64,000 nucleotides of DNA from Kiritimatiellia bacterium (GCA_016929905.1 JAFGHX010000414.1:22031-86030); one strand, 5' to 3'; positions 47,594 through 57,400 are shown, counted from the first letter of the stretch. Notes: a model not told the origin generated them from the letters alone. Translations and numbers: made by a program.

Positions 47594-47768
47594 GGGTGTC
47601 TCCAGTCCCAATCTTTGTCGCAAGCGCCGCTTGCCCGCCGTAGCGCTGCGCGAAGGCGGGTCGTAATCTTTGTCGAACGCCCTGGCCACAGTCCAGTATA
47701 CCCCTCCCCTCCCGGCGATGAAAGGGCTTCTTGAACCAACGGCGAGACGACGAGTCTGCGCGTGACCC

Positions 47769-47828
47769 CGGCTCGCGAGGACCCGCCTTCGCTCAGATAG
47801 CTACGGCGGGCAGGCCGCTCGCCCTCCA
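47769..47828 (+). repeat. Dispersed repeat copy 2, interrupted by a hairpin-forming insert
   Basis: CGGCTCGCGAGGAC-[CCGCCTTCGCTCAGATAGCTACGGCGGGCAGGC]-CGCTCGCCCTCCA. Confidence 0.75.
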
Positions 47829-48032
47829 GTGTGGCAAAGCAATGCGCCATGACCAAGCCGCTGCATGCCGTGCCGAATGGAGGGCGAGCGTCTCGCGAGC
47901 CGCTTCCCGGGTGACCTCAGGTCGAGGTGCCAGGCTGTTGGTCTGTTGGTTCAATGCCGGCATGAACCTTCGCTTGGCATTTCACGGCTTTTCTCAGATA
48001 ATCCGGCCAATCGAACCCATCGGAGACCACCC

Positions 48033-48365
48033 ATGACAAACGAACTCCCCGCAAACGTTCAAATGCAATTCATGCGCCCGGCCCAACTCGAGGCGGCGGG
48101 TCGCGCGTTCCCCGTGGTGTACGTGCCGTTCGGACTCATCGAATGGCACGGCCGACACTTGCCGCTGGGCAACGACGCGCTCAAGGCGCACGGCATCCTG
48201 GTCAAGGCCGCCGAACAGTTCGGCGGCGTGGTTTATCCGCCGGTCTATTTCCATAACGGGTTCGGCCAGGACATTCTGGTGCCGGTCATTACGAAGCTGT
48301 TCAATGGAAGAATGGCAGATTGGGGAAACGGCACTTTCCCGATGCGCACACGCATCTTCGCGTAG
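48033..48365 (+). pseudogene. Truncated creatininase-family protein (N-terminal fragment)
   Basis: VPFGLIEWHGRHLPLGNDALKA is the creatininase metal motif; ORF ends with TAG after 110 aa, far short of the usual about 250 aa. Confidence 0.65.
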
Positions 48366-48464
48366 GCCTCATGGAGGGCCGGCCTCCGTGCCAGCCGCGG
48401 TCAGGACGGAGCCCGACCCGCCATTTGAGTTGCGCCTGGACCTCGCTCTGGGGATTAGCGGCAC

Positions 48465-51140
48465 ATGCCCTGTGAGATCATTCCTCTCGATCGAGTGACC
48501 CCGGAGAACGCCGTCCGCTGCGGTCCGAAAGCGGCGAGTCTGGCACGCCTGATTGCGTTGGCCCTGCCGGTGCCACCCGGGTTCTGCGTGACGGCGGGCG
48601 TGTGGCGCGCGCATCTGGCGGCGAACGGCCTCACCCGGCAACTGGAAGACGTGTTGGCGCTCTCACCCGAGACAGGGCCCGACGACACGCGCCGCCGGCT
48701 CGCCGCGTTTCGCTCGGCCATCGTCGAGGCGCCCGTTCCCCCCGCGATCCGAACGGAGATCGCCACGCACTTCGCGTCGCTCCACGCCGACTCCGTCGCC
48801 GTGCGTTCCTCCTCCACCGCCGAGGATCTGCCGGGACACTCGTTCGCCGGTCAACACGATACGTTCCTGGGCCTGACCGATCTCGAGTCCGGCCTGGACG
48901 CCGTGAAGAAATGCTGGGCCTCGCTCTGGACCGAACGCGCGTTCGAGTACAGAGCACGCAACCGCATCGCGCACGCGGACGCCGAGATGGCCGTCATCGT
49001 GCAGGCGCTCGTCCCCGCCGACGCTGCCGGCGTGATCTTCACCGCCGACCCGGTCACCGGCGACCGCGACCGGATCATCGTCGAATCGACCATCGGGCTC
49101 GGCGAGCCGCTCGTGGCCGGCAAAATCGCGCCGGACCGCATCGTGCTGGCCGGTCCCGAACTCGACGTGCTCGAGAACCGCGCGGGACAGAAGCCCGTCG
49201 CCGCGACGGCCGACGACGCCGGTCGGGTCCGGGAACAGACGCTCGCGCCGGAACAGGCGACCAGCCCGTCACTCGAGCCCGGCATGGCCCGGCGCCTCGC
49301 GCGCCTCGCGCGCAAATGTGAGCGCCAATTCGGATACCCGCTCGACATCGAGTTCGCCGTCGCCAACGCAGAGCCGTTCCTGCTTCAGGCGCGCCCGATC
49401 ACGAACCTGCCGCCCGCCGCGCCACGCGCGGCCGGCCGCCAGATCTGGACCAACGCGAACACCGGCGAGGTCGTGCCCGACGTCGTCACGCCCATGTCCT
49501 GGTCGCTGATGGAGCCGATCGTAAACCAACTCATCACGCAGGTCCTGCGCAGGTTCGGCATGCGACTCGGCAGCCATCCGGGAATCGGGCTGGTCTGCGG
49601 GCGCGCCTACTTCAACCTGAACATGATGCTCGCCATCAACCGCCGCGCGCCCGGCCTCGACGACGAGGCCGCACTCGAAATCTTCGGCGGCCGCCACGCG
49701 GCCGCCATGCAACGGGCCCGGCTCCAGATCGGCGAGCAGGACATCCCGAAACTGCATTTCAGCCCGCTCCGCTTGCTCGTCGGTATCCCACGCCTGCTCT
49801 ACGAAGTGCTCACCTTTTCCGCCGCCAAAGGCGACGCGTTCCTCGCACGCCTCAAACGGCAGGCCGACAAACTCGACGACACGCGGCCTTCACAGCTGAG
49901 CAACGCGGAATGCGTCACGCTGATCGAAAGCACCTTCCAGGAGTTCCACAGCGATGCCGAACTGCTCAGCGCAATGGGCATCCCGCAATGCTACCCGCTC
50001 GCACTCCAGAACACGCTCCGCAAATGGCTCGGCGAGGAGGGGCAGACGAGCGCCAGCCGCCTGCTCATGGGCCTGGGCGCAAACGACAGCGCCAACGCCG
50101 GGCTCGCATTGTGGCAACTCGCGCAAACCGCGCACGACCACCCGCCCCTCGAAGCTGCGCTGCTCGAAGCCGCCGCTTTCGAAACACTGTGCGCAAACGC
50201 ACGCAAACGCGCGGGCGGTTCACAATTCCTCGAACGATGGAACGCGTTCATGCGTACCCACGGCCATCACTGCCGAGGCGAACTCGAACTCCGAAACGCG
50301 CGATGGGCCGAACAGCCCGACTACGTCCTGAACCAGGTGAAGAGCTACGTCCGCGCACTCGGCGCCGACGACTTCGGCAGCCGCTACGAACGACTCGCCG
50401 CACAACGCGAGGAAACACGGCGGGAGACCCGACGCAAGCTGCGCAACCCGCTCAAACGAATGCTCTTCGCCTTCCTCTGCGCACGAGCCCAAACCTGCGC
50501 ACCCCTGCGCGAAACACTCAAGAGCCACGCTGTCCGACGGCTCGCCGTCATCCGCGCACTCCTGCTCGAACTCGACCGACGCCTCAGAAAGGAAGGGAAG
50601 CTCGAACAACCCGACGACGTCTTCTTCCTCCGCGTCGAAGAGCTCCGGCCGCTCATCACGGCCCCCGGGCAAACCCGCGCGCTGCGCAAGAAGATCGCCG
50701 AACGCCGCACCGAGTACGACCGAAACCAAACCGTCACTCCGCCACCTGTCGTCGTCGGAGACTACGATCCGAACGACCGATGCGACGACGAACCGCCCGA
50801 TCCGAACCAGCTGCTGACCGGAATCGCCGTGAACCCCGGCGTCGTGACCGGGCCGGCACGCGTCATCCTGCGCGCAGGCGACGAACACGTCCTGCCCGGC
50901 GAAATCCTCGTCGCGCCCTTCACCGACTCCGGATGGACTCCCTACTTCCTCAACGCCGCGGGGATCGTTATGGACATGGGCGGCCTGCTCAGCCACGGCT
51001 GCATCATCGCACGCGAATACGGTATCCCCGCCGTCGTCAACGTCGGGCCCGCTACCAAAATCATCAAGACCGGCCAGAACATCCAGGTCGACGGAACAAG
51101 AGGGACCGTGCGGATCCTGCGGGAAGACCCTACGCCCTGA
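48465..51140 (+). CDS. PEP-synthase-family phosphotransferase with rifampin-phosphotransferase-like architecture
   Basis: PPDK-N motifs (VAVRSSSTAEDLPGHSFAGQHDTFLGL), middle domain, C-terminal phospho-His domain GGLLSHGCIIAREYGIPAVVNV; no C-terminal PEP/pyruvate TIM barrel. Confidence 0.88.
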   Translation: MPCEIIPLDRVTPENAVRCGPKAASLARLIALALPVPPGFCVTAGVWRAHLAANGLTRQLEDVLALSPETGPDDTRRRLAAFRSAIVEAPVPPAIRTEIATHFASLHADSVAVRSSSTAEDLPGHSFAGQHDTFLGLTDLESGLDAVKKCWASLWTERAFEYRARNRIAHADAEMAVIVQALVPADAAGVIFTADPVTGDRDRIIVESTIGLGEPLVAGKIAPDRIVLAGPELDVLENRAGQKPVAATADDAGRVREQTLAPEQATSPSLEPGMARRLARLARKCERQFGYPLDIEFAVANAEPFLLQARPITNLPPAAPRAAGRQIWTNANTGEVVPDVVTPMSWSLMEPIVNQLITQVLRRFGMRLGSHPGIGLVCGRAYFNLNMMLAINRRAPGLDDEAALEIFGGRHAAAMQRARLQIGEQDIPKLHFSPLRLLVGIPRLLYEVLTFSAAKGDAFLARLKRQADKLDDTRPSQLSNAECVTLIESTFQEFHSDAELLSAMGIPQCYPLALQNTLRKWLGEEGQTSASRLLMGLGANDSANAGLALWQLAQTAHDHPPLEAALLEAAAFETLCANARKRAGGSQFLERWNAFMRTHGHHCRGELELRNARWAEQPDYVLNQVKSYVRALGADDFGSRYERLAAQREETRRETRRKLRNPLKRMLFAFLCARAQTCAPLRETLKSHAVRRLAVIRALLLELDRRLRKEGKLEQPDDVFFLRVEELRPLITAPGQTRALRKKIAERRTEYDRNQTVTPPPVVVGDYDPNDRCDDEPPDPNQLLTGIAVNPGVVTGPARVILRAGDEHVLPGEILVAPFTDSGWTPYFLNAAGIVMDMGGLLSHGCIIAREYGIPAVVNVGPATKIIKTGQNIQVDGTRGTVRILREDPTP

Positions 51141-51250
51141 AGCGATGCGGCGAAAAGGAGAGCCTGAGGCGGACGTCGCGGGCAATCGAACGAACGTCGA
51201 ACATCGAACAATCAACATCGAACGTCGAATTCATTGCAGCCCAAGCGCGA

Positions 51251-51721
51251 CTACCCAAGCCCTTGCTCCTCCATGAACGCACGGATCCGGATGGCGTGAT
51301 CCTTGTCGTTGTTGTTCACCTGCCGCACGATCTGCAGGATCTCGGACCCGACATTCTTGACCATCGCTTCCTGATAATACATCTCGCCCGAACTCTCTTC
51401 CAGTTCCACGGCGAACACGTACGCGTCGCGCTTGGCGGGGGGATGCTCGCGGAACCGCGCAAGGGCGGCCAACACCTTCCCGTTCGCCGCTCGCAGGCTG
51501 TCCAGGTCCGGATCCAGCAGCTCACGCGGAAAGAGCCCGAGCGGCACGTACGTCTCGAACATCGTCTTGACGATCGAGGCGTGGTTCTCCTCCTCAATCT
51601 GCAGCCCGCGCCAGAAATCGGCATCTTCCGGGTACAGATCCGCGTACAGCGCGTACAGTTGCCCCGCACTCCGCTCCAGTGCAACCGACGCCTCACACAG
51701 GGCAGCCAGATCGGCGGTCAT
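51251..51721 (-). CDS. Ferritin-like/rubrerythrin-like domain protein
   Basis: IEEENHASIV (ExxH) and ELEESSGEMYYQEA helices. Confidence 0.75.
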   Translation of the reverse strand: MTADLAALCEASVALERSAGQLYALYADLYPEDADFWRGLQIEEENHASIVKTMFETYVPLGLFPRELLDPDLDSLRAANGKVLAALARFREHPPAKRDAYVFAVELEESSGEMYYQEAMVKNVGSEILQIVRQVNNNDKDHAIRIRAFMEEQGLG

Positions 51722-52078
51722 AGGCGCTCTCCACAATTGACGAACCTGCCCGGCTCAGCAGCGAAACGCCCCTGTCCGCACGATGCCCCTGCCCCGTTCG
51801 CTTCTACTCAAAGGTATAATGCCCGCGCAACGCCGGCTTGTCAATACCAGAGCCATCACCCCTATTCACGCGTGAGAATCCGCGAATAGGGAGGGTCGAT
51901 GCTTCAGGGTTGATGGGGGCGCCCGACGCGGCGGGCAACGGCGAAGGCGGATATCGGCATGAACCCCGTCGAGACCGGCGTACCCGCATGGATTCGGACG
52001 CGCTATTCTTTTCTTTCCGCGTACAATCCGTTAGATTCACACAACGGCCGTTTACTCGTTGTCAAGAAGGGCAGACCG

Positions 52079-52639
52079 ATGGACGAACACGAACTGGTCG
52101 ACCGGGCCAAGAGCGGCGATAGGGATGCGTTCGGCGAGCTTGTGCGCCTGCATCAGGCGCGGTTGCGCGCGTTCGCCGCCTGCAGCGTGCCGTCCAGCGC
52201 GGACGTGCTCGACATCGTGCAGGACGCCTTTCTGGACGCATTCCGGCACATGAACCGGTTCGACTCGAACAAGGAGTTCGGGCCCTGGCTCCGCGCGATT
52301 TGCCGCAACCGGATCCGGAATTTCTACAGAGCCAGAAGAACATCCAGAACCTCCCCCGTGGGGCTGGTCGACGGCGCGCTTGAGGCGCGGATCGCCGCGA
52401 CTGAGGACGCGGACCCAGCCGACGCGCTGGCGCGTATTGCGGCACTGCGCAAGTGTGTCGGCCGACTGCGCGACTCGCAGCGGCAGCTCGTAACATGGCG
52501 CTACGGGCAGAACATCGCGGTCAACGTGATCGCGGCCAGATTGAAGCAGACGGCCACGGCCATTTCCATGCGCCTGATGCGGATCCGGGAATCCCTGCGC
52601 AAGTGCCTGCTGCAGTCCCTGCAGACGATCGAGACATGA
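52079..52639 (+). CDS. ECF sigma factor (second)
   Basis: MDEHELVDRAKSGDRDAFGELVRLHQARLRAFA...DVLDIVQDAFLDAFRHMNRFD...EFGPWLRAICRNRIRNFYR. Confidence 0.93.
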   Translation: MDEHELVDRAKSGDRDAFGELVRLHQARLRAFAACSVPSSADVLDIVQDAFLDAFRHMNRFDSNKEFGPWLRAICRNRIRNFYRARRTSRTSPVGLVDGALEARIAATEDADPADALARIAALRKCVGRLRDSQRQLVTWRYGQNIAVNVIAARLKQTATAISMRLMRIRESLRKCLLQSLQTIET

Positions 52640-54363
52640 AGACCGGCGAACTCCATGCGCTGCTGGAAGCGTACCGCGACGGCGAGCTGACCGATCGCGA
52701 CGCCCGGCGTCTGGCCGGCGCGATCAACGCCGGCGACGCCGACTCGGATCGGATCATGGCCGAGGTCCGCTTCACGGGGCTGTTGTCTGAAGCGCTGCAG
52801 CAGATCGACTCGGAGACATTCCTTCGCAGCTTCATGGAGCGGCTCCGCGCGGAGGAGACGGCGGACGATTTCGTCACCGCCTTCGAGAGGCGGGCAAGGG
52901 CGCCGGTCGGACGGCGTCAAGACCCACACGAACCGGGCCGCATGATTTCGAGAGGCGCCGGCCGTTCGGCATTGCGCCGATGGTATACCGCCGGCCGGGG
53001 CTGGCGCATCACGGGCATCGCGGCGGCGCTGCTCGTCGCGTTGGGCGCCTTGCTGCACCACCAGTGGCGCGCGCTGGCGCCGATCCGGGGTGAGGCGCCG
53101 CGGGCCGTCGCCTCGATCGCGCGCCTCAACGGCCAAGTCTATGTCGTGAGAGCGGGCGGGCGAGCGGCAGCCCGGGCGGGCGACGAGCTGAAGCCGGGCG
53201 AGCAGGTGATGACGGCGGGTGCAGGCAGCACCGCGTATGTGACCCTGGGCGCCTCGTCGCATCTGGAGCTCGGGGCAAACGGCTGCGTGTCGTTCGGCCC
53301 GGTCACGCCCTCGGCACCGGCGGGACACGGGGCCCTGCCCGCCGCTCGCCTGTATGTACAGCAAGGCACGGTTCAGGTCCATGCGGGCAAGACGGCCGAC
53401 CGGCCGACGCTGCTGGGTACCCCGCACGCCGCCATCCGGATCGCCGGTACGCGCTTCGAGCTGGCGGTCGGGCCGCAGGCGACGCGCATCGACTTGGCCG
53501 AAGGCCGGCTCCTGGTGCAGAACAGGACCACTGCCGAGACGATCACGCTGGAAGCCGGCTTCCAGGCGCGGATCGGCGCACAGACGGTCGTCGCGCCATC
53601 TGCCCGGGCGGGCCCAGCCCGCACGGGCGAGGGCCTGCAGGCTCTGTACACCTTCCGCGAAGGCCGCGGGCGAACGGTGCGGGATGTGTCCGGGATCGGC
53701 AGGCCCCTGGACCTGACGATCCCCGACGAACAGGCCGTGCAGTGGCTGCCGGACGGCGGGCTGACCGTGCGCGCACCCACGCTTATCGCCTCTCAGGCGC
53801 CGGCGGCGAAGATTACCGAAACGTGCCGCGGCAGCAACGCGTTCTCCGTCGAGGTCTGGATCCGGCCCGCCTCCGTCACACAGGGCGGGACCCCGACCAC
53901 GGGGCCGGCCCGGATTGTGACCGTCTCCGCCGAGCACCGGGTCGACGGCCTGATCGCCCGCAACTTCATGCTCGGCCAGTGGGCGGACCGATACGACCTC
54001 CGCGTGCGGACCACCGGGACGGACCCGGCCGGGAACCCCGGCGTGTCGTCCGCACGCGGGGCCGCCAGAGCGCGGCTGACTCATCTGGTGCTGACCCGTG
54101 ATGCGGCGGGCGTCGTGCGGGGCTATGTCGACGGCGGTCCCGTGCCGGAACGCATCGCCGTGGAGACTGCGCGCGAAACGCAGGCGCCGCGCATCGGCGG
54201 CACACTGGCCCGCTGGGATCCGCGCCTGCGCCTGGCGCTGGCCAACGAGTTCGCCGAACCGCGCGCCTGGTGCGGCGAGTACCACCTCGTCGCCATCTAC
54301 TGCCGCGCACTCAGCCCGGCGGAGATCCGCGCGCATTTCAACGCCGGACCCGCGGCGAGGTAA
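52636..54363 (+). CDS. FecR-domain protein with C-terminal LamG domain (paralog of 37122-38750)
   Basis: Start ATGA overlaps sigma stop; N-term LLEAYRDGELTDRDARRLAGAI; TM WRITGIAAALLVALGALLHH; LQALYTFREGRGRTVRDVSG; IYCRALSPAEIRAHF. Confidence 0.9.
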   Translation: MKTGELHALLEAYRDGELTDRDARRLAGAINAGDADSDRIMAEVRFTGLLSEALQQIDSETFLRSFMERLRAEETADDFVTAFERRARAPVGRRQDPHEPGRMISRGAGRSALRRWYTAGRGWRITGIAAALLVALGALLHHQWRALAPIRGEAPRAVASIARLNGQVYVVRAGGRAAARAGDELKPGEQVMTAGAGSTAYVTLGASSHLELGANGCVSFGPVTPSAPAGHGALPAARLYVQQGTVQVHAGKTADRPTLLGTPHAAIRIAGTRFELAVGPQATRIDLAEGRLLVQNRTTAETITLEAGFQARIGAQTVVAPSARAGPARTGEGLQALYTFREGRGRTVRDVSGIGRPLDLTIPDEQAVQWLPDGGLTVRAPTLIASQAPAAKITETCRGSNAFSVEVWIRPASVTQGGTPTTGPARIVTVSAEHRVDGLIARNFMLGQWADRYDLRVRTTGTDPAGNPGVSSARGAARARLTHLVLTRDAAGVVRGYVDGGPVPERIAVETARETQAPRIGGTLARWDPRLRLALANEFAEPRAWCGEYHLVAIYCRALSPAEIRAHFNAGPAAR

Positions 54364-54408
54364 GGGAGGCGAAGGCAACCGCCGCCGCGAGACTCGGTGA
54401 CGCCCTCC

Positions 54409-55413
54409 TCACCGCGTCGAATCGGCCGCCCAGCGCCCACGCGTGCCGTACTGCGATGGCGGATAGCCGAACTCGGCCCTGAACAGCCGGCTGAAATAGA
54501 ACGCGCTCGAATAACCCAACTGCGCCGCGACTTCCTTCACGGTGTAGGTGCCCAACCGCAGCAGTTCCTGCGCGGCGCTCATTCGTACGGCGTGGCCGTA
54601 CTGCTTCGGGGATCGGCCCGTGGCCGCTCGAAACGCGCGCCGCAGATTTCGTACGCTCATGTGCGCCACCTTCGCCATCGCTTCGACCGTCCACGGCCTG
54701 GACAGGTCTTCGTGCAGTGCGTCGATCAGTTGCTGAAGGCGAGCACGCCGCGGTTCGCGCCGCACGCCGAGCTGAAAGCGGGCCTGCCATTCGTAAAGCA
54801 GCCAGAGAAACCCCGCGGCGGCCGTGGATCGGTCCGTCCAGAACTCGTGGCGCAACGCGGCAAACATCGTCCGGAACCTTTCCTCCTCACCCCGTGCCGG
54901 GGGCATGTGAAGCAGACGGTACCGGGGCATGTGCAGCGGTGCGTGCAGACTGAACTCGAACCAGCGAAACCGCCACAAAGGCCCCACGCAACAGTAACGC
55001 CGCACGCGCAACGCCTCCAAGAGCACAAGCGTATCGGCCGTGACCTCGATCGGCGACCCGCAGTCCACGTGGATCCGGCCCGTACCCGCCAACGTGCGAA
55101 CGGCAATCTGACACCGCTTGCCGCGGGCACCCCACCGCACGTCGTAGGTGGCGTACGCTTCCACATCCCAGATGCCGTACAATGCCAGCCCCCCCGCTTG
55201 CGCGGGGCCGGGCGCGAGCGAGAAGCGCGTCCGCCGATGCCGGTCAACCCGATGGTGCTCGCGCGAAGACACGTGCCTGCCCCCCCCCCCTGCCTGTGCT
55301 ACCTGTGCCTGTCCCCGTTCGGGCGGGGCTGCTGGCCGCTCTCTCCAGGTATTTGGCCGATTTCTACATTCCCATACGGCAGAAATTCGGTGAATACTAT
55401 GAATATTCGACAT
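54409..55413 (-). CDS. AraC family transcriptional regulator (N-terminus uncertain, poly-G tract near 5' end)
   Basis: C-terminal AQELLRLGTYTVKEVAAQLGYSSAFYFSRLFRAEFGYPPSQY. Confidence 0.85.
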   Translation of the reverse strand: MSNIHSIHRISAVWECRNRPNTWRERPAAPPERGQAQVAQAGGGGRHVSSREHHRVDRHRRTRFSLAPGPAQAGGLALYGIWDVEAYATYDVRWGARGKRCQIAVRTLAGTGRIHVDCGSPIEVTADTLVLLEALRVRRYCCVGPLWRFRWFEFSLHAPLHMPRYRLLHMPPARGEEERFRTMFAALRHEFWTDRSTAAAGFLWLLYEWQARFQLGVRREPRRARLQQLIDALHEDLSRPWTVEAMAKVAHMSVRNLRRAFRAATGRSPKQYGHAVRMSAAQELLRLGTYTVKEVAAQLGYSSAFYFSRLFRAEFGYPPSQYGTRGRWAADSTR

Positions 55414-55438
55414 ACAAATACAATGCAAGGGCCGATTT

Positions 55439-57313
55439 ATGATGAGCAGGAAGCTTCTGGTTCTGGGGATAGACGGCGCGGCAGATTCCGTCACGCGCAA
55501 ACTGCTGGCGCGGGGCAAGTTGCCCCAATTGGGCCGCCTGGTTGAAAGGGGCGTTTACGCGACCGCCACGCCGTCCTGGCCGGGCGAGACCGGTGCGAAC
55601 TGGGCAACGATCGCGACGGGCGCATCGCCGGCGGTTCACGGCTGCGCCTACAACGTGCATTTGCCGGGGACGCCGCTGGACGCGTGCGTTTCGGGATTCC
55701 CCTCGACCCGTTGTCTGGCGGAGCCCATCTGGGAAACGGCCGCGCGGCACGGCAAGCGTTCGGTGATTTTCAACTATCCGCAGTCCTATCCGGTCACGTG
55801 CGACAACGTGATCCACGTGGGCGGCGACGGTTGTCCGGACCCGGACCACACGGAGATTTTCGCGCAACAGGGCTACACCACGGGCGAGCCGCCGGCCGCG
55901 ACGATGTGTGGAAACCCGGTGATGACCCGGATCGTCCCCGTGCCCGCCCGTGGCTGGGCCCACGTGGACTCGGCCGGAGCACTGGCCGCGCCCCTCGAGG
56001 TGCGACCGGGTTGGAAAGCCATGGCGCGACTGGAGCCGACCGCGTTCCAGCTGTTGATCCTGCCGGCGAAGCCGGATGCGCCGGCTGAGGTGCTGCTCTG
56101 CCGGGAGCAGGACGCCGCGACGGCGTTGGGTCGCGCCCAACGCGGTGCGTGGTCCGGCTGGATGGTGACCGCGGTCAGCACGGATCGGGGTGCGGTGGAA
56201 GTCGCCTTCCGCATGAAGCTGCTGGACCTTTCGGACGACGGACGGCGGGTGCATCTCTACCTCACGCAGGGCTGCCCGACGACGGGCTATACCACGCCGG
56301 AACCGCTGGCCGCGGCGCTCAACGCGCGCTGCGGCTACTATCGCCGGCGGTTGGTCACGCAGCAATGGGTCTTGCCCAACGCGTGCGATCGGCAGACGTT
56401 TGTGGAGGAGGCCGCCTATCAGGCCGACTGGTATGCCAAAGCGGCCGCGTACATCTTCGCGGAGCATGACTCGGACCTCTTCGTGCTGAAATGGCACGGG
56501 CCGGACATCCTGCACCATCACTCCTGGCACCTGATCGATCCGATCCACCCGCTGCACGATCCGGCCACGCGCGATGAAGGCTGGCGGCTCTTTGAGAGCG
56601 TGTACGGCATCGGCGATCGCATGATCGGCCGGATCGTCGAATCGGCCGGCGAGGATTGCATCGCGGCGGTCGTTTCGGACCATGGTGCCTACGCGAATAT
56701 TCTTTCGGCCGATCCGGTTCTGTACCGCGAGCTGACACGCGCGGGGATGATCGTTCACAACGCGGACGGCACGGTGAATTGGCGCGAGACGCAGGCGTAC
56801 CCGGGCAAGGGCGGCGTGCGCGTCAACCTGGCCGGGCGAGACCCTGGCGGCTGCGTGTCGTCGCGCGACTATGCGCGCGTGCGCGGCGCGACCATCGAAC
56901 TGATGCAGGACATGCGGCATCCGGCAACGCGGGAGCATCTGTTCTCACTCGTTTGCGTCCGCGAGGATGCCGCGTTCATGGGGTTCGGCGGTGAGCGGGC
57001 CGGCGATGTCTTCTACTGCGTCAAGCCCTTGGGCATAGACGGGACGGCAGCCGCGGCCTTTGAGGGAGTCGCGGCCAGCCCGCACATGCAGGGCAACACG
57101 ACGGGCACGCACGGCGCGTGTCTGCCCTCAACCCGCTTCTCCGAGGGGAGTCAGGAAGGCATCTTCATCGCGGGCGGCCAGGGCCTGAAACGCGGGCTGT
57201 GCCGGCCGAACCCCATTTCGTTGGCCGATGTGGCGCCCACGCTCTGCCGGCTCTGGGGCATGGCCAGCCCGCGCCATGCCGAGGGCCGCGTGCTGGAGGA
57301 TCTTCTGGCCTGA
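55439..57313 (+). CDS. Alkaline-phosphatase-superfamily phosphodiesterase/nucleotide pyrophosphatase-like protein
   Basis: LVLGIDGAADSVTRKLLARGKLPQLGRLVERG...GANWATIATGASPAVHG; VVSDHG. Confidence 0.9.
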   Translation: MMSRKLLVLGIDGAADSVTRKLLARGKLPQLGRLVERGVYATATPSWPGETGANWATIATGASPAVHGCAYNVHLPGTPLDACVSGFPSTRCLAEPIWETAARHGKRSVIFNYPQSYPVTCDNVIHVGGDGCPDPDHTEIFAQQGYTTGEPPAATMCGNPVMTRIVPVPARGWAHVDSAGALAAPLEVRPGWKAMARLEPTAFQLLILPAKPDAPAEVLLCREQDAATALGRAQRGAWSGWMVTAVSTDRGAVEVAFRMKLLDLSDDGRRVHLYLTQGCPTTGYTTPEPLAAALNARCGYYRRRLVTQQWVLPNACDRQTFVEEAAYQADWYAKAAAYIFAEHDSDLFVLKWHGPDILHHHSWHLIDPIHPLHDPATRDEGWRLFESVYGIGDRMIGRIVESAGEDCIAAVVSDHGAYANILSADPVLYRELTRAGMIVHNADGTVNWRETQAYPGKGGVRVNLAGRDPGGCVSSRDYARVRGATIELMQDMRHPATREHLFSLVCVREDAAFMGFGGERAGDVFYCVKPLGIDGTAAAAFEGVAASPHMQGNTTGTHGACLPSTRFSEGSQEGIFIAGGQGLKRGLCRPNPISLADVAPTLCRLWGMASPRHAEGRVLEDLLA

Positions 57314-57340
57314 AACTTGCCCGAGAACTTGCTCGAGAAC
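57311..57340. repeat. Second copy of the 12-bp-period repeat directly after a stop codon
   Basis: TGAAACTTGCCCGAGAACTTGCTCGAGAAC; nearly identical to 25540-25568. Confidence 0.8.
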
Positions 57341-57400
57341 CCCCGCCGCAGCGGCGGGATCGACAAGGATTCCGACAGAGTTGGGACCGGCCATAGCGCG

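Noticed and set aside
48363-48365. Stop of the truncated creatininase as another recoded codon
   Set aside because: It is TAG and the downstream frame shows no continuation of the family; pyrrolysine has no support here.
49910-51889. 659-aa plus-strand ORF in another frame
   Set aside because: Arg/Thr-rich alternate frame of the PEP-synthase-like gene; low-complexity translation.
52501-54378. 625-aa minus-strand ORF
   Set aside because: Antisense to the second FecR-LamG gene.
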